Assembly: GCA_028277795.1 (NCBI GenBank) | Contig: JANQFP010000158.1 | Coordinates: forward strand, 1-54,130 | Length of the DNA: 54,130 nucleotides | From: Rhodospirillales bacterium | GTDB taxonomy: Bacteria > Pseudomonadota > Alphaproteobacteria > Rhodospirillales > JANQFP01 | Reading direction: 5' to 3' | Shown here: one piece after another, positions 46,312-54,066 of the stretch | Numbering within the stretch: position 1 is the stretch's first letter | Layout: each line of letters begins with the position of its first letter | Notes under the pieces: model-generated | The model's database searches: none | What the model was told of the DNA's origin: nothing | The model's input: only the letters and a program-made list of their open reading frames with translations | Made by a program: the position numbers and the translations under genes

Positions 46312-46826
46312 CGCCGGTACCGGTACAGGTAGATGGTGCTTCGGTACAGGTCGTCGGCGGTCTGCGTGGCCAGGGGCTGCCAACCGGGCATGGCGAAGGT
46401 GTTGGACAGGACCAGGGTGCCTGGGCGCAGCTCGGCGTCCAGCTTGGGCCTGAGCTTGGTCATGGCGGCCGGAAACAGGTAGCACACCACCACGGTGGCG
46501 TCGCCCAGCGGGGCGCGGCGGAAGTCGGCCCGATGCAGCCGCAGATTCGGCGCGGGCGCGGCCATCAGGCGCAGGCGCGACACCAGCCACGGCAAGGGCG
46601 ACAGCTCGTAACCCACCACCCGGCAGTCGGGGAACCGCCGGGCCAGGGCAACCGCCAAGCCGCCCCAGCCGGACCCCAACTCCACGATGGTGCCGTTCAG
46701 CGCGTCGGGAAGCATGTCCAACATGGCTGCCCGCACCCTGGGCGACGTCGGCGTCGGCGGCATGCCGGTCCGCAACGCATAGATGAAGATCAAGGCGATG
46801 GCGGCCAGAGCCGCGAACAGGGCCAC
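46308..46826 (-). CDS. Membrane-anchored class I SAM-dependent methyltransferase
   Basis: A 172-residue protein with an N-terminal hydrophobic helix (LFAALAAIALIFIYAL) and a Rossmann methyltransferase fold with the SAM site VELGSGWGGLAVALA and the acidic VVGYELS. The rest is shorter than usual and its substrate is unknown. Its stop overlaps the tldD stop region (convergent). Confidence 0.75.
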   Translation of the reverse strand: MALFAALAAIALIFIYALRTGMPPTPTSPRVRAAMLDMLPDALNGTIVELGSGWGGLAVALARRFPDCRVVGYELSPLPWLVSRLRLMAAPAPNLRLHRADFRRAPLGDATVVVCYLFPAAMTKLRPKLDAELRPGTLVLSNTFAMPGWQPLATQTADDLYRSTIYLYRYRR

Positions 46827-46971
46827 ATGGTTGACAACGGACGTTTGAGTTCTCCCCCCAGGACGACTTAAGATTCACCGGTTGCCCGTCGACTCTTGGC
46901 TGTTTCCCGGCGAGCGTCAACGGACGGGCACCGACACCGGCATCGTCCGTTCCAGGAGAGAGACACCACCC

Positions 46972-47448
46972 GTGAAGACCCCCAGCCCCTCATCGAAGAA
47001 ACCCGACACGGGCGCCGACGACGTGGACTACGACCTGTTGCCGGACCTGGTCGGGTACCATCTGCGGCGGGCCCAGCTTGCCGACTTCGCCGGGTTCGGA
47101 CCCATCGTCGACGAATTCGGGGTCACGCCGGGCCAGTTCGGGGTGCTCACCCTGATCGACGCCAATCCCGGGCTCACCCAGTCGGCCCTGGCCAAGGCGG
47201 TCGGCATCGAGCGCTCGACCATGGTCGCGGTCATCGACGCCCTGGAGCGGCGGGGACTCGTCGAGCGCCGCCCGTCGCCGGTGGACCGGCGGTCCTACGC
47301 CCTGGTTCTGAGCCCCGGCGGGAGGACCGTGCTGGTCGGGCTCAAGGAGGCGATGCGCCGCCACGACGCGGCGACGATGGCGGGGTTCACCGACGCCGAG
47401 AAACGCACGCTCATCGCCCTGTTGCGGCGCATCTGGGAGCCCTCCTGA
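46972..47448 (+). CDS. MarR family transcription regulator
   Basis: A 158-residue regulator. The winged helix-turn-helix is clear: LTLIDANPGLTQSALAKAVG, then ERSTMVAVIDALERRGLVER and the wing PVDRRSYALVLS. MarR proteins near CoA ligases usually sense aromatic acids or their CoA esters. GTG 46972 is the first start that gives a normal N-terminus; a TTG at 46882 would add 30 residues. It is followed by the CoA-ligase gene 110 bp downstream. Confidence 0.85.
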   Translation: MKTPSPSSKKPDTGADDVDYDLLPDLVGYHLRRAQLADFAGFGPIVDEFGVTPGQFGVLTLIDANPGLTQSALAKAVGIERSTMVAVIDALERRGLVERRPSPVDRRSYALVLSPGGRTVLVGLKEAMRRHDAATMAGFTDAEKRTLIALLRRIWEPS

Positions 47449-47559
47449 CCGGCCGCGCTCGCTTGACTCCCTCGCCGGGGCTCCCGGACAATGACGGCCA
47501 TCCGACACTCAACGAGGCCGGAGGCCGTGGCGCGGTCAGACCCGTCAGCGCATGGGACC

Positions 47560-49557
47560 ATGAATGCGGGCGAGGCTCTGCTCGAACCGGCTCTCAGTCG
47601 TGGCCTCGCGACCGCCCCCGCCGTGATCGGCGGCGACCGGACCGTCACCTACGGCGAACTGGACGCGTGGGCGGCCCAATGCGGGCACGCCGCGCGGGAG
47701 CTGGGCATCGGCCGGGGCGACCGGGTGGTCATGGTGCTGCGCGACACGCCCGACTTCTTCGCCTTCTATCTCGGAGTCCTAAAGATCGGTGCCGTGCCGG
47801 TGGCCTTGAGCGTCCGCGCGACGGCCGCGGAGCTCAGGTTCGTCATCGAGGACAGCGGCTGCCGGCTGGTGGTGGTGGACGCCGAGTTGGTCTCCTGCCT
47901 GGAGGCCGCGACGGCGAGGCTCGCCGCGGCGCCGGCGCTGATGGTCGCCGGCCGCGCGGTTGGCGGCCACGCGTTGCTCAATGACGCGGTACGCGGGCAG
48001 CCGGACCGGCTGCACCCGGAGCCGATGGCAGCCGACGACATGGCCTTCTGGATGTACACGTCGGGCACCACGGGGCCGCCCAAGGCGGCCGTCCACCGCC
48101 AGGGCGCGGTGCTGACGGCGGATCGCTTCCTGGGCGAGGTGCTGGGCGTGGGGCCCGGGGACCGCCTGTTCTGCTCGTCCAAGCTGTTCTTCGCCTATGC
48201 CTTGGGCCATGCGCTGTTCGGCGTGCTGCGACGCGGGGCCACCGCCATCCTCTATGCCGACTGGCCGACGCCCGAGGCCGTGTGCGAGGTGGTGGCGCGC
48301 CATCGCCCGACGATCCTGCTCAGCGTGCCGACGTTCTATCGCAACCTGCTGCGGGCCGGCGCGGCCAAGGAGCCGGCCCTGCGCGCCGTGCGCCACTTCG
48401 TCTCCGCCGGCGAGAGGCTGCCGGAGATCGTCCTGGAACGCTGGCGGGCCGCCGTCGGCAAGCCCATCGTCGAGGCGATCGGGGCCACCGAGGCCGGCTT
48501 TCTTTTTCTGGCCAACGACCCCGACGACGTACGGGTCGGGTCGTGCGGCCGACCGACACCGGGGACCGAGGTGCGGCTTCTCGACGAGGATGACCGTCCG
48601 GTCACCGAGCCCGACGTCCCCGGCGTCCTCTGGGTGCGCATGGACAGCATCGCCGGCGGCTACTGGCGCCAGCCGGAGAAGACCGCCGCCGCGTTCCGGG
48701 ATGGCTGGTACCGCACCGGCGACGTGTTCACGGTGGATGCCGACGGCCGCTACCGGCATCAGGGCCGGGCCGACGACATGCTCAAGATCTCCGGCCAGTG
48801 GGTCAGCCCGGCCGAGATCGAGGAGCACGTCCTGGCCTGTCCCGGCGTGGGGGCGGCGGCGGTGGTCGGGGTGGCGGACGGAGACGGTCTGACCCGGCTC
48901 GCCCTGTTCGTGACCGCCCCCGACGAAGCCGACACCGAGGCCCTGGAGGCGCGGATCACCGAACACCTGCTCGGCCGCTTGGCCGTCCACAAGTGCCCGC
49001 GGCGGGTCCGGGTGCTGGAGGACCTGCCGTGCACCGCCACCGGCAAGGTGCAGCGCTTCCGGCTGCGGGAGATGGCGCGGGACCTGGTGGGCGGCATGGC
49101 GGCATTGCTCTTGTCCGCCACCGTCGCCGCCCAGGCCGCGGGCCCGGCGCAGGTCTTGGATGCCGAGACTCTGATCGTCGACGGCCGCCGGGTGTGCCTG
49201 GCCGGCATCGACGCGCCCGAGCCCGGCCAGCGGTGCACCACCCGCCATGGCAACGCCTACGATTGCCATCGGGTGGCGGCGGCCGGCCTCAAGGACCTGA
49301 CGGCCGGGGCCACGGTGCGCTGCCGGCTCACTGGGGCCGTGCGCGGCGGCTGCCCTTTGGCCACCTGCACGGCCGACGGCTACGACCTGTCGGAAGGCAT
49401 GACCTATACAGGCTGGGCCCTGGCCGACCCGGAGACCGGCGGCGCCTACAAGCGGTTCGAGGACACGGCGCGCCGCAAGGGCCATGGCCTGTGGGGCGGG
49501 ACCTTCCGCCGGCCATGGGAGGTGCGGCGGGCTAGCGGCGATCTCACGCCGAATTGA
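47560..49557 (+). CDS. Benzoate-CoA ligase-like enzyme, frame open into a thermonuclease domain
   Basis: A 665-residue ORF. Residues 1 to about 505 are an adenylate-forming CoA ligase: AMP motif YTSGTTGPPKA, A5 GATEAGF, YRTGDVF, and the C-terminal catalytic lysine in TATGKVQRFRLRE. Sequence style is closest to the benzoate-CoA ligase family. The end of the ligase runs with no stop into MARDLVGGMAALLLSATVAAQA, a signal-peptide-like stretch, and then a staphylococcal nuclease-like domain (LAGIDAPEPGQRC). The nuclease could be translated separately from ATG 49072 or 49096. The start 47560 is chosen by homology; 47491 is an alternative. The domain pair is unexpected. Confidence 0.8.
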   Translation: MNAGEALLEPALSRGLATAPAVIGGDRTVTYGELDAWAAQCGHAARELGIGRGDRVVMVLRDTPDFFAFYLGVLKIGAVPVALSVRATAAELRFVIEDSGCRLVVVDAELVSCLEAATARLAAAPALMVAGRAVGGHALLNDAVRGQPDRLHPEPMAADDMAFWMYTSGTTGPPKAAVHRQGAVLTADRFLGEVLGVGPGDRLFCSSKLFFAYALGHALFGVLRRGATAILYADWPTPEAVCEVVARHRPTILLSVPTFYRNLLRAGAAKEPALRAVRHFVSAGERLPEIVLERWRAAVGKPIVEAIGATEAGFLFLANDPDDVRVGSCGRPTPGTEVRLLDEDDRPVTEPDVPGVLWVRMDSIAGGYWRQPEKTAAAFRDGWYRTGDVFTVDADGRYRHQGRADDMLKISGQWVSPAEIEEHVLACPGVGAAAVVGVADGDGLTRLALFVTAPDEADTEALEARITEHLLGRLAVHKCPRRVRVLEDLPCTATGKVQRFRLREMARDLVGGMAALLLSATVAAQAAGPAQVLDAETLIVDGRRVCLAGIDAPEPGQRCTTRHGNAYDCHRVAAAGLKDLTAGATVRCRLTGAVRGGCPLATCTADGYDLSEGMTYTGWALADPETGGAYKRFEDTARRKGHGLWGGTFRRPWEVRRASGDLTPN

Positions 49558-49622
49558 GACTCGGTTGATCCGTTTCGGACGTAGACTGCTCGCCGTCTCA
49601 ACAACCGGCGACGGACGGATCC

Positions 49623-50822
49623 ATGGCTCTTGCGTCGGCGGACGGTCGGGTGCCCGTCCGATGGCTGTTCTGGACGATGGCGTTCGCCGCGGTGGTCGCG
49701 GCGTTCGCCCTGCTGGTGGCCGAGGGCGGCCGTATGGCCGTCCTGTTCGCCATCGGCCTGGCCATGGGGGTGACCCTCTACCACGGAGCCTTCGGGTTCA
49801 CCGGGGCCTACCGCCGGGCCATCTCGGAGAAGGACATCTCGGGCGTGGCGGCGCAGCTGATCATGATCGCCGCCGCCATCCTGCTGTTCGCCCCGGTCCT
49901 CGCCGCCGGCAGCGCCCTGGGCCGGGGCGTCGCCGCGTCGGTGGCGCCGGTCAGCGTTTCCATGGCCTTCGGCGCCTTCCTGTTCGGCATCGGCATGCAG
50001 CTCGGCGGAAGCTGCGCCTCGGGGACCCTGTATACCTCCGGTGGCGGCAACCCGCGCATGATCCTGATGCTGGCCTTCTTCTGCGTCGGCGCCTTCTGGG
50101 GCAGCCTTGATCTCGGGTGGTGGCAGGGCCTGCCGGGCATCGGCGCCGTGTCCCTGGCCGAGACCCTGGGATGGACGGGCGCCGTGGCGACCCAGCTCGT
50201 GGCCCTGGGGCTGATCTACCTGGCTCTGCGCCTGCTCGGCGGCCGCCACAAGCGGTCCCTGTGGTGGGATGGGTCCGTTTCCTGGCGTGACCTGCTGCGC
50301 GGCCCCTGGCCGCTGCTGCTGAGCGCCGGCCTGCTGGCCCTGCTCAACTGGATTACCCTGCTGACGGCCGGGCATGCCTGGTCCATCACCTGGGCGTTCT
50401 CCTTGTGGGGGGCCAAGGCGGCGGTGCTGCTGGGATGGGACCCGGCGACCAGCGCCTTCTGGAGCGGCGCCTTCCAGCAGGTCGCCCTGGCGCGCCCCAT
50501 CTGGTCCGACACGGTGTCGGTCATGAACATCGGCATCATCGGCGGGGCAGTGATGGCCTCGGCCCTGAGCGGCCGGTTCGCCACCCACGCGCCGTCGACG
50601 CCGCTGTCGGTCCTGGCAGTGGTGCTGGGCGGCCTGATGATGGGCTACGGGGCCCGCCTGGCCTACGGCTGCAACATCGGCGCCTTCTTCAGCGGCGTCG
50701 CGTCGACCAGCCTCCACGGCTGGCTATGGATACTCTGTGCTGTTCCCGGCAACTACGTGGGCATCGGGCTCCGCGGCCTGCTGCGGCTCGACCAGGGGCA
50801 GCAGGCGGCCAGCCCGGCCTGA
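49623..50822 (+). CDS. YeeE/YedE family transporter (thiosulfate type)
   Basis: A 399-residue membrane protein with about nine to ten helices. The two halves each have the conserved cysteine motif: GMQLGGSCASGTLY and MGYGARLAYGCNIGAFFSG, which in characterised YeeE (TsuA) pass thiosulfate by cysteine hydrogen bonding. So thiosulfate or a related sulfur compound is the likely substrate. It is 66 bp after the nuclease domain and 54 bp before a secreted protein of the same strand, so it probably forms a small unit with the latter. Confidence 0.88.
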   Translation: MALASADGRVPVRWLFWTMAFAAVVAAFALLVAEGGRMAVLFAIGLAMGVTLYHGAFGFTGAYRRAISEKDISGVAAQLIMIAAAILLFAPVLAAGSALGRGVAASVAPVSVSMAFGAFLFGIGMQLGGSCASGTLYTSGGGNPRMILMLAFFCVGAFWGSLDLGWWQGLPGIGAVSLAETLGWTGAVATQLVALGLIYLALRLLGGRHKRSLWWDGSVSWRDLLRGPWPLLLSAGLLALLNWITLLTAGHAWSITWAFSLWGAKAAVLLGWDPATSAFWSGAFQQVALARPIWSDTVSVMNIGIIGGAVMASALSGRFATHAPSTPLSVLAVVLGGLMMGYGARLAYGCNIGAFFSGVASTSLHGWLWILCAVPGNYVGIGLRGLLRLDQGQQAASPA

Positions 50823-50875
50823 CCGGTCCGGCCCCAGGAGACATCTTGCCCGGACATCTTGGAAAGGAGGACATC

Positions 50876-51349
50876 GTGCGGAACTCAACCCTGCTCGGCG
50901 CCACCGCGGTCGCGCTGCTCTTGGGCGCAGCACTCCCGGCGGGCGGCGCCCACCATGAGAAGGTGATCGAACTGACCCAGACCCCATGCCAGTTCCTCGA
51001 GGCGGAGAAGGACCACGGCTTCAGCACCGCCAAGAAGGCCGACTGCGAGGCCATCAACGCCCGCACCGGGGCCGATCGCCTGGCCAAGGCCAAGGTGCTG
51101 GAGCTGGCGCCCGGCGACTACGTGTTCCGGGTGAGCAACAAGAACGTCCCCTATGCCCTCGGCTTCTGGCTCCGGGAGAAGGGCTACGACTGGCGCAATC
51201 CCCTGCACAAGCTGAACAAGGTCAGCGTCTCCGGCGGCGGCCTGACGACCGGCGCCACCAAGGACTACGCGGTGACCTTGAAGCCGGGCGAATACGTGTA
51301 CTCGTGCCCCCTCAACCCGACTCCCGACTACCGGATCGTCGTCAAGTAA
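50876..51349 (+). CDS. Secreted protein of unknown function (cupredoxin-like end)
   Basis: A 157-residue protein with a signal peptide (LLGATAVALLLGAALPAGG, then HHEK). GTG 50876 follows a very strong AAGGAGG. The mature part has three Cys (TPCQFLEAE, KADCEAI, YSCPLNPTPDY) and a beta-rich C-terminal half (GDYVFRVSNKNVPYALGFW; LKPGEYVYSCPLNPTPDY) that recalls the cupredoxin fold, including a late Cys in place of the usual copper loop. The HxxxM part is absent, so copper binding is not shown. I cannot name its family. Together with the YeeE protein it may handle a sulfur or metal compound. Confidence 0.75.
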   Translation: MRNSTLLGATAVALLLGAALPAGGAHHEKVIELTQTPCQFLEAEKDHGFSTAKKADCEAINARTGADRLAKAKVLELAPGDYVFRVSNKNVPYALGFWLREKGYDWRNPLHKLNKVSVSGGGLTTGATKDYAVTLKPGEYVYSCPLNPTPDYRIVVK

Positions 51350-51358
51350 GGGTCAGGC

Positions 51359-52258
51359 TCACCGGTCGCCCCCGTCCTCTAGCACCAGCCGGAACCCGAT
51401 GAGGATGTGCTTGAGGGCGGCGGGCCGGGTGTGCCGCGCGGCCGGGCGGCAGACTCCGCACCCGCGGTCGTCCCATGAGCCGCCCTTGACGATGAACCGT
51501 CCCGGGGCCGCGGCATCGGCGGTCCACTCGAACACCTGGCCGGCGGCATCCAGCATGCCGTAAGGGCTGGCGCCGGCGGGGAAACGCCCCACCGGGAGGG
51601 TGTCGAACGGCCCGGCGTCGTGGCTGTTCAGGCGCGTCGGGTCGAAGGCATCGCCCCAAGGGAATCTGCGGCCGTCGGTGCCGCGGGCGGCCTTCTCCCA
51701 CTCGATCTCCGTGGGCAGCCGCCAGGTGTGGCCGGTCCGCCGCGACAGCCACGCGGCGTAGCGTTCCGCATCCGCATGGGACACCAGCACCACCGGGTGT
51801 TCGCCGCGTCCTGCCGGCACCGTGCCGCCGGTCCAGGCGTGGCGTCGCGTCCGCGCGAAGGGATGGATCAGTCCGTAACCGGCCCAGGTGCCGGCGGTCA
51901 CGTCCGGTACCGGGTGGCCGGTGTCGCGCACGAAGGCGGCGTACTGGGCATTGGTGATGGCGGTGCCGGTGATGGCGAAGGCGCCGGTGCGCACGGTCGC
52001 GCGCGGTCGCTCGCGCTCGTACCAACGGCCGCGTCGGGTGCGGTCGTGGCCGTACGCCACCTCGTCCAGACGGTAGGCGGCGTCCCGCTCTGCGCGGTCC
52101 GATCCGGCGATGAACGGGCCGGCCGAGACCGCCACGGTGGGCGGCACCGGGACCCCGTTCGGAGGCGCCGCCGAGGCCGCCGGGACTCCCCAATCAACGA
52201 CCGCCAGAACGAGCGGCAAACACAGGCGGACCCAAGGGGATCGGAAAATCACAGACAT
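51359..52258 (-). CDS. Secreted SUMF1/FGE-family protein
   Basis: A 299-residue periplasmic protein of the formylglycine-generating-enzyme (SUMF1) family: signal peptide (LCLPLVLAVVDWGVPA), then FAITGTAITNAQYAAF, WRLPTEIEWEKAARG, FPWGDAF, GMLDAAGQVFEWTAD and KGGSWDDRGCGVCRPAARH near the end. In true FGE two cysteines near this end form the copper active site; here a CxxC (CGVC) lies in a similar place. True FGE enzymes oxidise Cys in C-x-P-x-R; the substrate here is not known. It is divergent from the CxP-repeat protein genes. Confidence 0.88.
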   Translation of the reverse strand: MSVIFRSPWVRLCLPLVLAVVDWGVPAASAAPPNGVPVPPTVAVSAGPFIAGSDRAERDAAYRLDEVAYGHDRTRRGRWYERERPRATVRTGAFAITGTAITNAQYAAFVRDTGHPVPDVTAGTWAGYGLIHPFARTRRHAWTGGTVPAGRGEHPVVLVSHADAERYAAWLSRRTGHTWRLPTEIEWEKAARGTDGRRFPWGDAFDPTRLNSHDAGPFDTLPVGRFPAGASPYGMLDAAGQVFEWTADAAAPGRFIVKGGSWDDRGCGVCRPAARHTRPAALKHILIGFRLVLEDGGDR

Positions 52259-52292
52259 GTGATGGGCCGTGACTGGCTGTGGTCCCTCAATT

Positions 52293-52335
52293 CTGACAGG
52301 CTGCGCTTAGAAGGTTTAACTGATTATCGTTTTCA
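52293..52335 (+). promoter_or_regulatory. Candidate promoter and Fur-like site before the repeat gene
   Basis: CTGACA (52293-52298), 17 bp, then TTAACT (52316-52321), a weak -10. Downstream, TGATTATCGTTTTCA (52321-52335) matches 11 of 15 positions of a Fur-type 7-1-7 inverted repeat. The match is suggestive only. Confidence 0.3.
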
Positions 52336-52361
52336 ACAAATTCGCCAGAGGAGAATTGGAC

Positions 52362-53567
52362 GTGGGGCCGTTCAAATCCAAGCTGAAATCGAGCACCGTT
52401 ATCCCCGTCTGGATCGGGCTCGGGGTGCTTGCCGGAGGACTCGCGGTGGCGGGCTGTACGCAGGCCGGGCCGTCGGACGGTTCGGGCAATCCGGCGGCGG
52501 TGGCCAAGAACCCCTGCAACCCATGCAATCCCTGCGCTGCCAAGAATCCTTGCAACCCCTGTAATCCCTGTGCCGCCAAGAATCCGTGCGCGGCCAAGAA
52601 CCCCTGCAATCCGTGCAATCCCTGTGCGGCCAGGAATCCCTGCAATCCGTGCGCGGCGCGGAACCCGTGCGGCCCCTGCAATCCGTGCAATCCCTGCGCA
52701 GCCGCCGCGGCCCTGTCCAAGAACTGCTTCGTGCCGCGACTGATGGCGTTGGCCAATCCCTGCAATCCCTGCGCTGCCCGGAACCCCTGCAATCCGTGCG
52801 CGGCGAAGAACCCGTGTAACCCCTGCAATCCTTGTGCGGCGAAAAACCCGTGCGCGGCCAAGGCATGGAATCCGTGCAACCCCTGCGCCGCCAAGAACCC
52901 GTGCAATCCGTGCGCGGCCAGAAATCCCTGCAATCCGTGCGCGGCGAAGAACCCGTGCAACCCCTGTAATCCCTGTGCCGCCAAGAACCCCTGCGCTGCC
53001 AAGAACCCGTGTAGCCCCTGCAATCCCTGTAATCCGTGCAATCCGTGCGCGGCCGGAGATGCGGTGGAGATCAGCGCCGCCGAGGCCCGTGCCGTCTACG
53101 ACTGCCTGAAGCCGGAGATGACGTCGGGTTACGTGAAGGCGGGGCTGTCCAATGTTCGTGGGTACCTGGGTTGGACCAACGCGGCGACGGCGCCGTACCT
53201 GGGCGCCACCCATGGCAACCGCTACGTCAACAACTGGGTCAACGGCACCGGGCGTGCCGCCTACCTCAAATACGAGGACGTGGGCCGGGTGCCGGTGGGG
53301 ACGGTGGTGGCCAAGGACAGCTTCGTCGTGCATCCCAATGGGCGCACCGGGGCCGGGCCCTTGTTCGTCATGGAGAAGATGGGGCGTGGGTTCAACGCCA
53401 AGACGGACGACTGGCGCTACACCATGGTGATGCCGGACGGCGCCGTTTTCGGAACCACCAACGGCACGAACTCGGCCGGCGTGACGTTCTGCGCCGAATG
53501 CCATGCCGCGGTCGCCGAGGACCAGGACTCGCTGATGTTCCTGCCGGCGGAGTTCCGCATGCAGTAG
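52362..53567 (+). CDS. NPC-repeat lipoprotein with C-terminal cytochrome P460 domain
   Basis: A 401-residue lipoprotein. The signal part ends in the lipobox LAVAGC (Cys32). Residues 50-229 are a Cys-Asn-Pro array: 37 NPC triplets plus one GPC and one SPC, spaced by AAK, AAR or AAKAW, and broken once by a 19-residue segment with KNCF. About 40 cysteines lie here. From residue 235 a cytochrome P460 family domain follows ([35 protein letters not shown], then FCAECH with haem site Cys377-Cys380-His381). The GTG 52362 start has AGAGGAG at correct spacing; TTG 52356 is too near it. I know no characterised protein like this. Confidence 0.88.
   Translation: MGPFKSKLKSSTVIPVWIGLGVLAGGLAVAGCTQAGPSDGSGNPAAVAKNPCNPCNPCAAKNPCNPCNPCAAKNPCAAKNPCNPCNPCAARNPCNPCAARNPCGPCNPCNPCAAAAALSKNCFVPRLMALANPCNPCAARNPCNPCAAKNPCNPCNPCAAKNPCAAKAWNPCNPCAAKNPCNPCAARNPCNPCAAKNPCNPCNPCAAKNPCAAKNPCSPCNPCNPCNPCAAGDAVEISAAEARAVYDCLKPEMTSGYVKAGLSNVRGYLGWTNAATAPYLGATHGNRYVNNWVNGTGRAAYLKYEDVGRVPVGTVVAKDSFVVHPNGRTGAGPLFVMEKMGRGFNAKTDDWRYTMVMPDGAVFGTTNGTNSAGVTFCAECHAAVAEDQDSLMFLPAEFRMQ
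52509..53048 (+). repeat. Cys-Asn-Pro coding repeat array 1
   Basis: 180 codons with 37 NPC triplets, about 9-bp units, in frame within the lipoprotein gene. The codons vary (AAC/AAT, CCC/CCG/CCT/CCA, TGC/TGT) while the peptide hardly varies. Confidence 0.95.
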
Positions 53568-53635
53568 CCGGTCGGCCCCCGAGATCGTGATCGGAGCAAC
53601 TGAGGACGGACCCATTGGGGAAGGAAGGAAAGGAC

Positions 53636-53914
53636 ATGTTGAAGAAGACCGCAACCGCGACCGCCGTGAGCCTGGTGGCCCTGGCCGGCGCCACCGCCAT
53701 GACGGCCCTGCCCCAGGCGCAGGCCGCCGGCAGCGTGCAGATCGCCGGCAATCCGTGCAACCCGTGCAAGGCGAAGAACCCCTGCAATCCGTGCGCGGGG
53801 AAGAACCCGTGCGCGGCCCGGAACCCGTGCAATCCGTGTGCGGCGAAGAACCCCTGCGCCGCCAAGAACCCTTGCAATCCCTGCAATCCCTGCGCGGCCA
53901 AGAAGCGCTACTGA
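53636..53914 (+). CDS. Small secreted NPC-repeat protein (92 aa)
   Basis: A 92-residue protein with a clean signal peptide ([18 protein letters not shown], cleavage near AQA/AGS). The mature part is a short lead and residues 39-86 that contain 11 NPC triplets spaced by KAK, AGK, AAR and AAK, ending KKRY. ATG 53636 has AAGGAAGGAAAGG. It lies 68 bp after the NPC/P460 lipoprotein, in the same direction, and is followed by a terminator-like hairpin. It looks like a free form of the repeat domain, a possible metal-binding or thiol-rich peptide. Confidence 0.9.
   Translation: MLKKTATATAVSLVALAGATAMTALPQAQAAGSVQIAGNPCNPCKAKNPCNPCAGKNPCAARNPCNPCAAKNPCAAKNPCNPCNPCAAKKRY
53750..53893 (+). repeat. Cys-Asn-Pro coding repeat array 2
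   Basis: 48 codons with 11 NPC triplets, the same unit as in array 1 but shorter. Confidence 0.95.
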
Positions 53915-53935
53915 CAATCCTGCCTCGACTGACAA

Positions 53936-53971
53936 GGGGCCGCGGCCCGGGGCATCCGGGCTCGCGGCCCC
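53936..53971 (+). terminator. Terminator-like hairpin after the NPC-repeat genes
   Basis: GGGGCCGCG (53936-53944) and CGCGGCCCC (53963-53971) are perfectly inverted, and inside GCCCGG and CCGGGC extend the stem. Followed by GATCTTTGTC, only a short T run, so an imperfect rho-independent terminator 21 bp after the small gene's stop. Confidence 0.65.
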
Positions 53972-54031
53972 GATCTTTGTCTAATTGGTTTGACTCGCCC
54001 GCCGGCGTCGGCTTGGGTGGGCGAAATGGCG

Positions 54032-54066
54032 CTAGTGGTCTGGATGAGACATAAGGTACCCATACG
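54032..54066. repeat. Terminal inverted repeat, right copy
   Basis: Inverted copy of positions 65-99 (33 of 35 bases). Near the window end GATGCTGGAGCATC is also a perfect hairpin. See the left copy. Confidence 0.7.

Noticed and set aside
44722-46920. 732-aa minus-strand frame opposite tldD
   Set aside because: Shadow of tldD; no domain similarity.
52509-53048. CRISPR array reading of the regular repeats
   Set aside because: Units are in-frame codons with no direct repeat/spacer structure, and no cas gene is near.
52287-53654. Long minus-strand frame (455 aa) over the repeat genes, rich in RIAGIAG-type repeats
   Set aside because: It is the antisense reading of the NPC array. The plus strand has ribosome sites, signal peptides and a haem motif, and the antisense product has no start signal or family.
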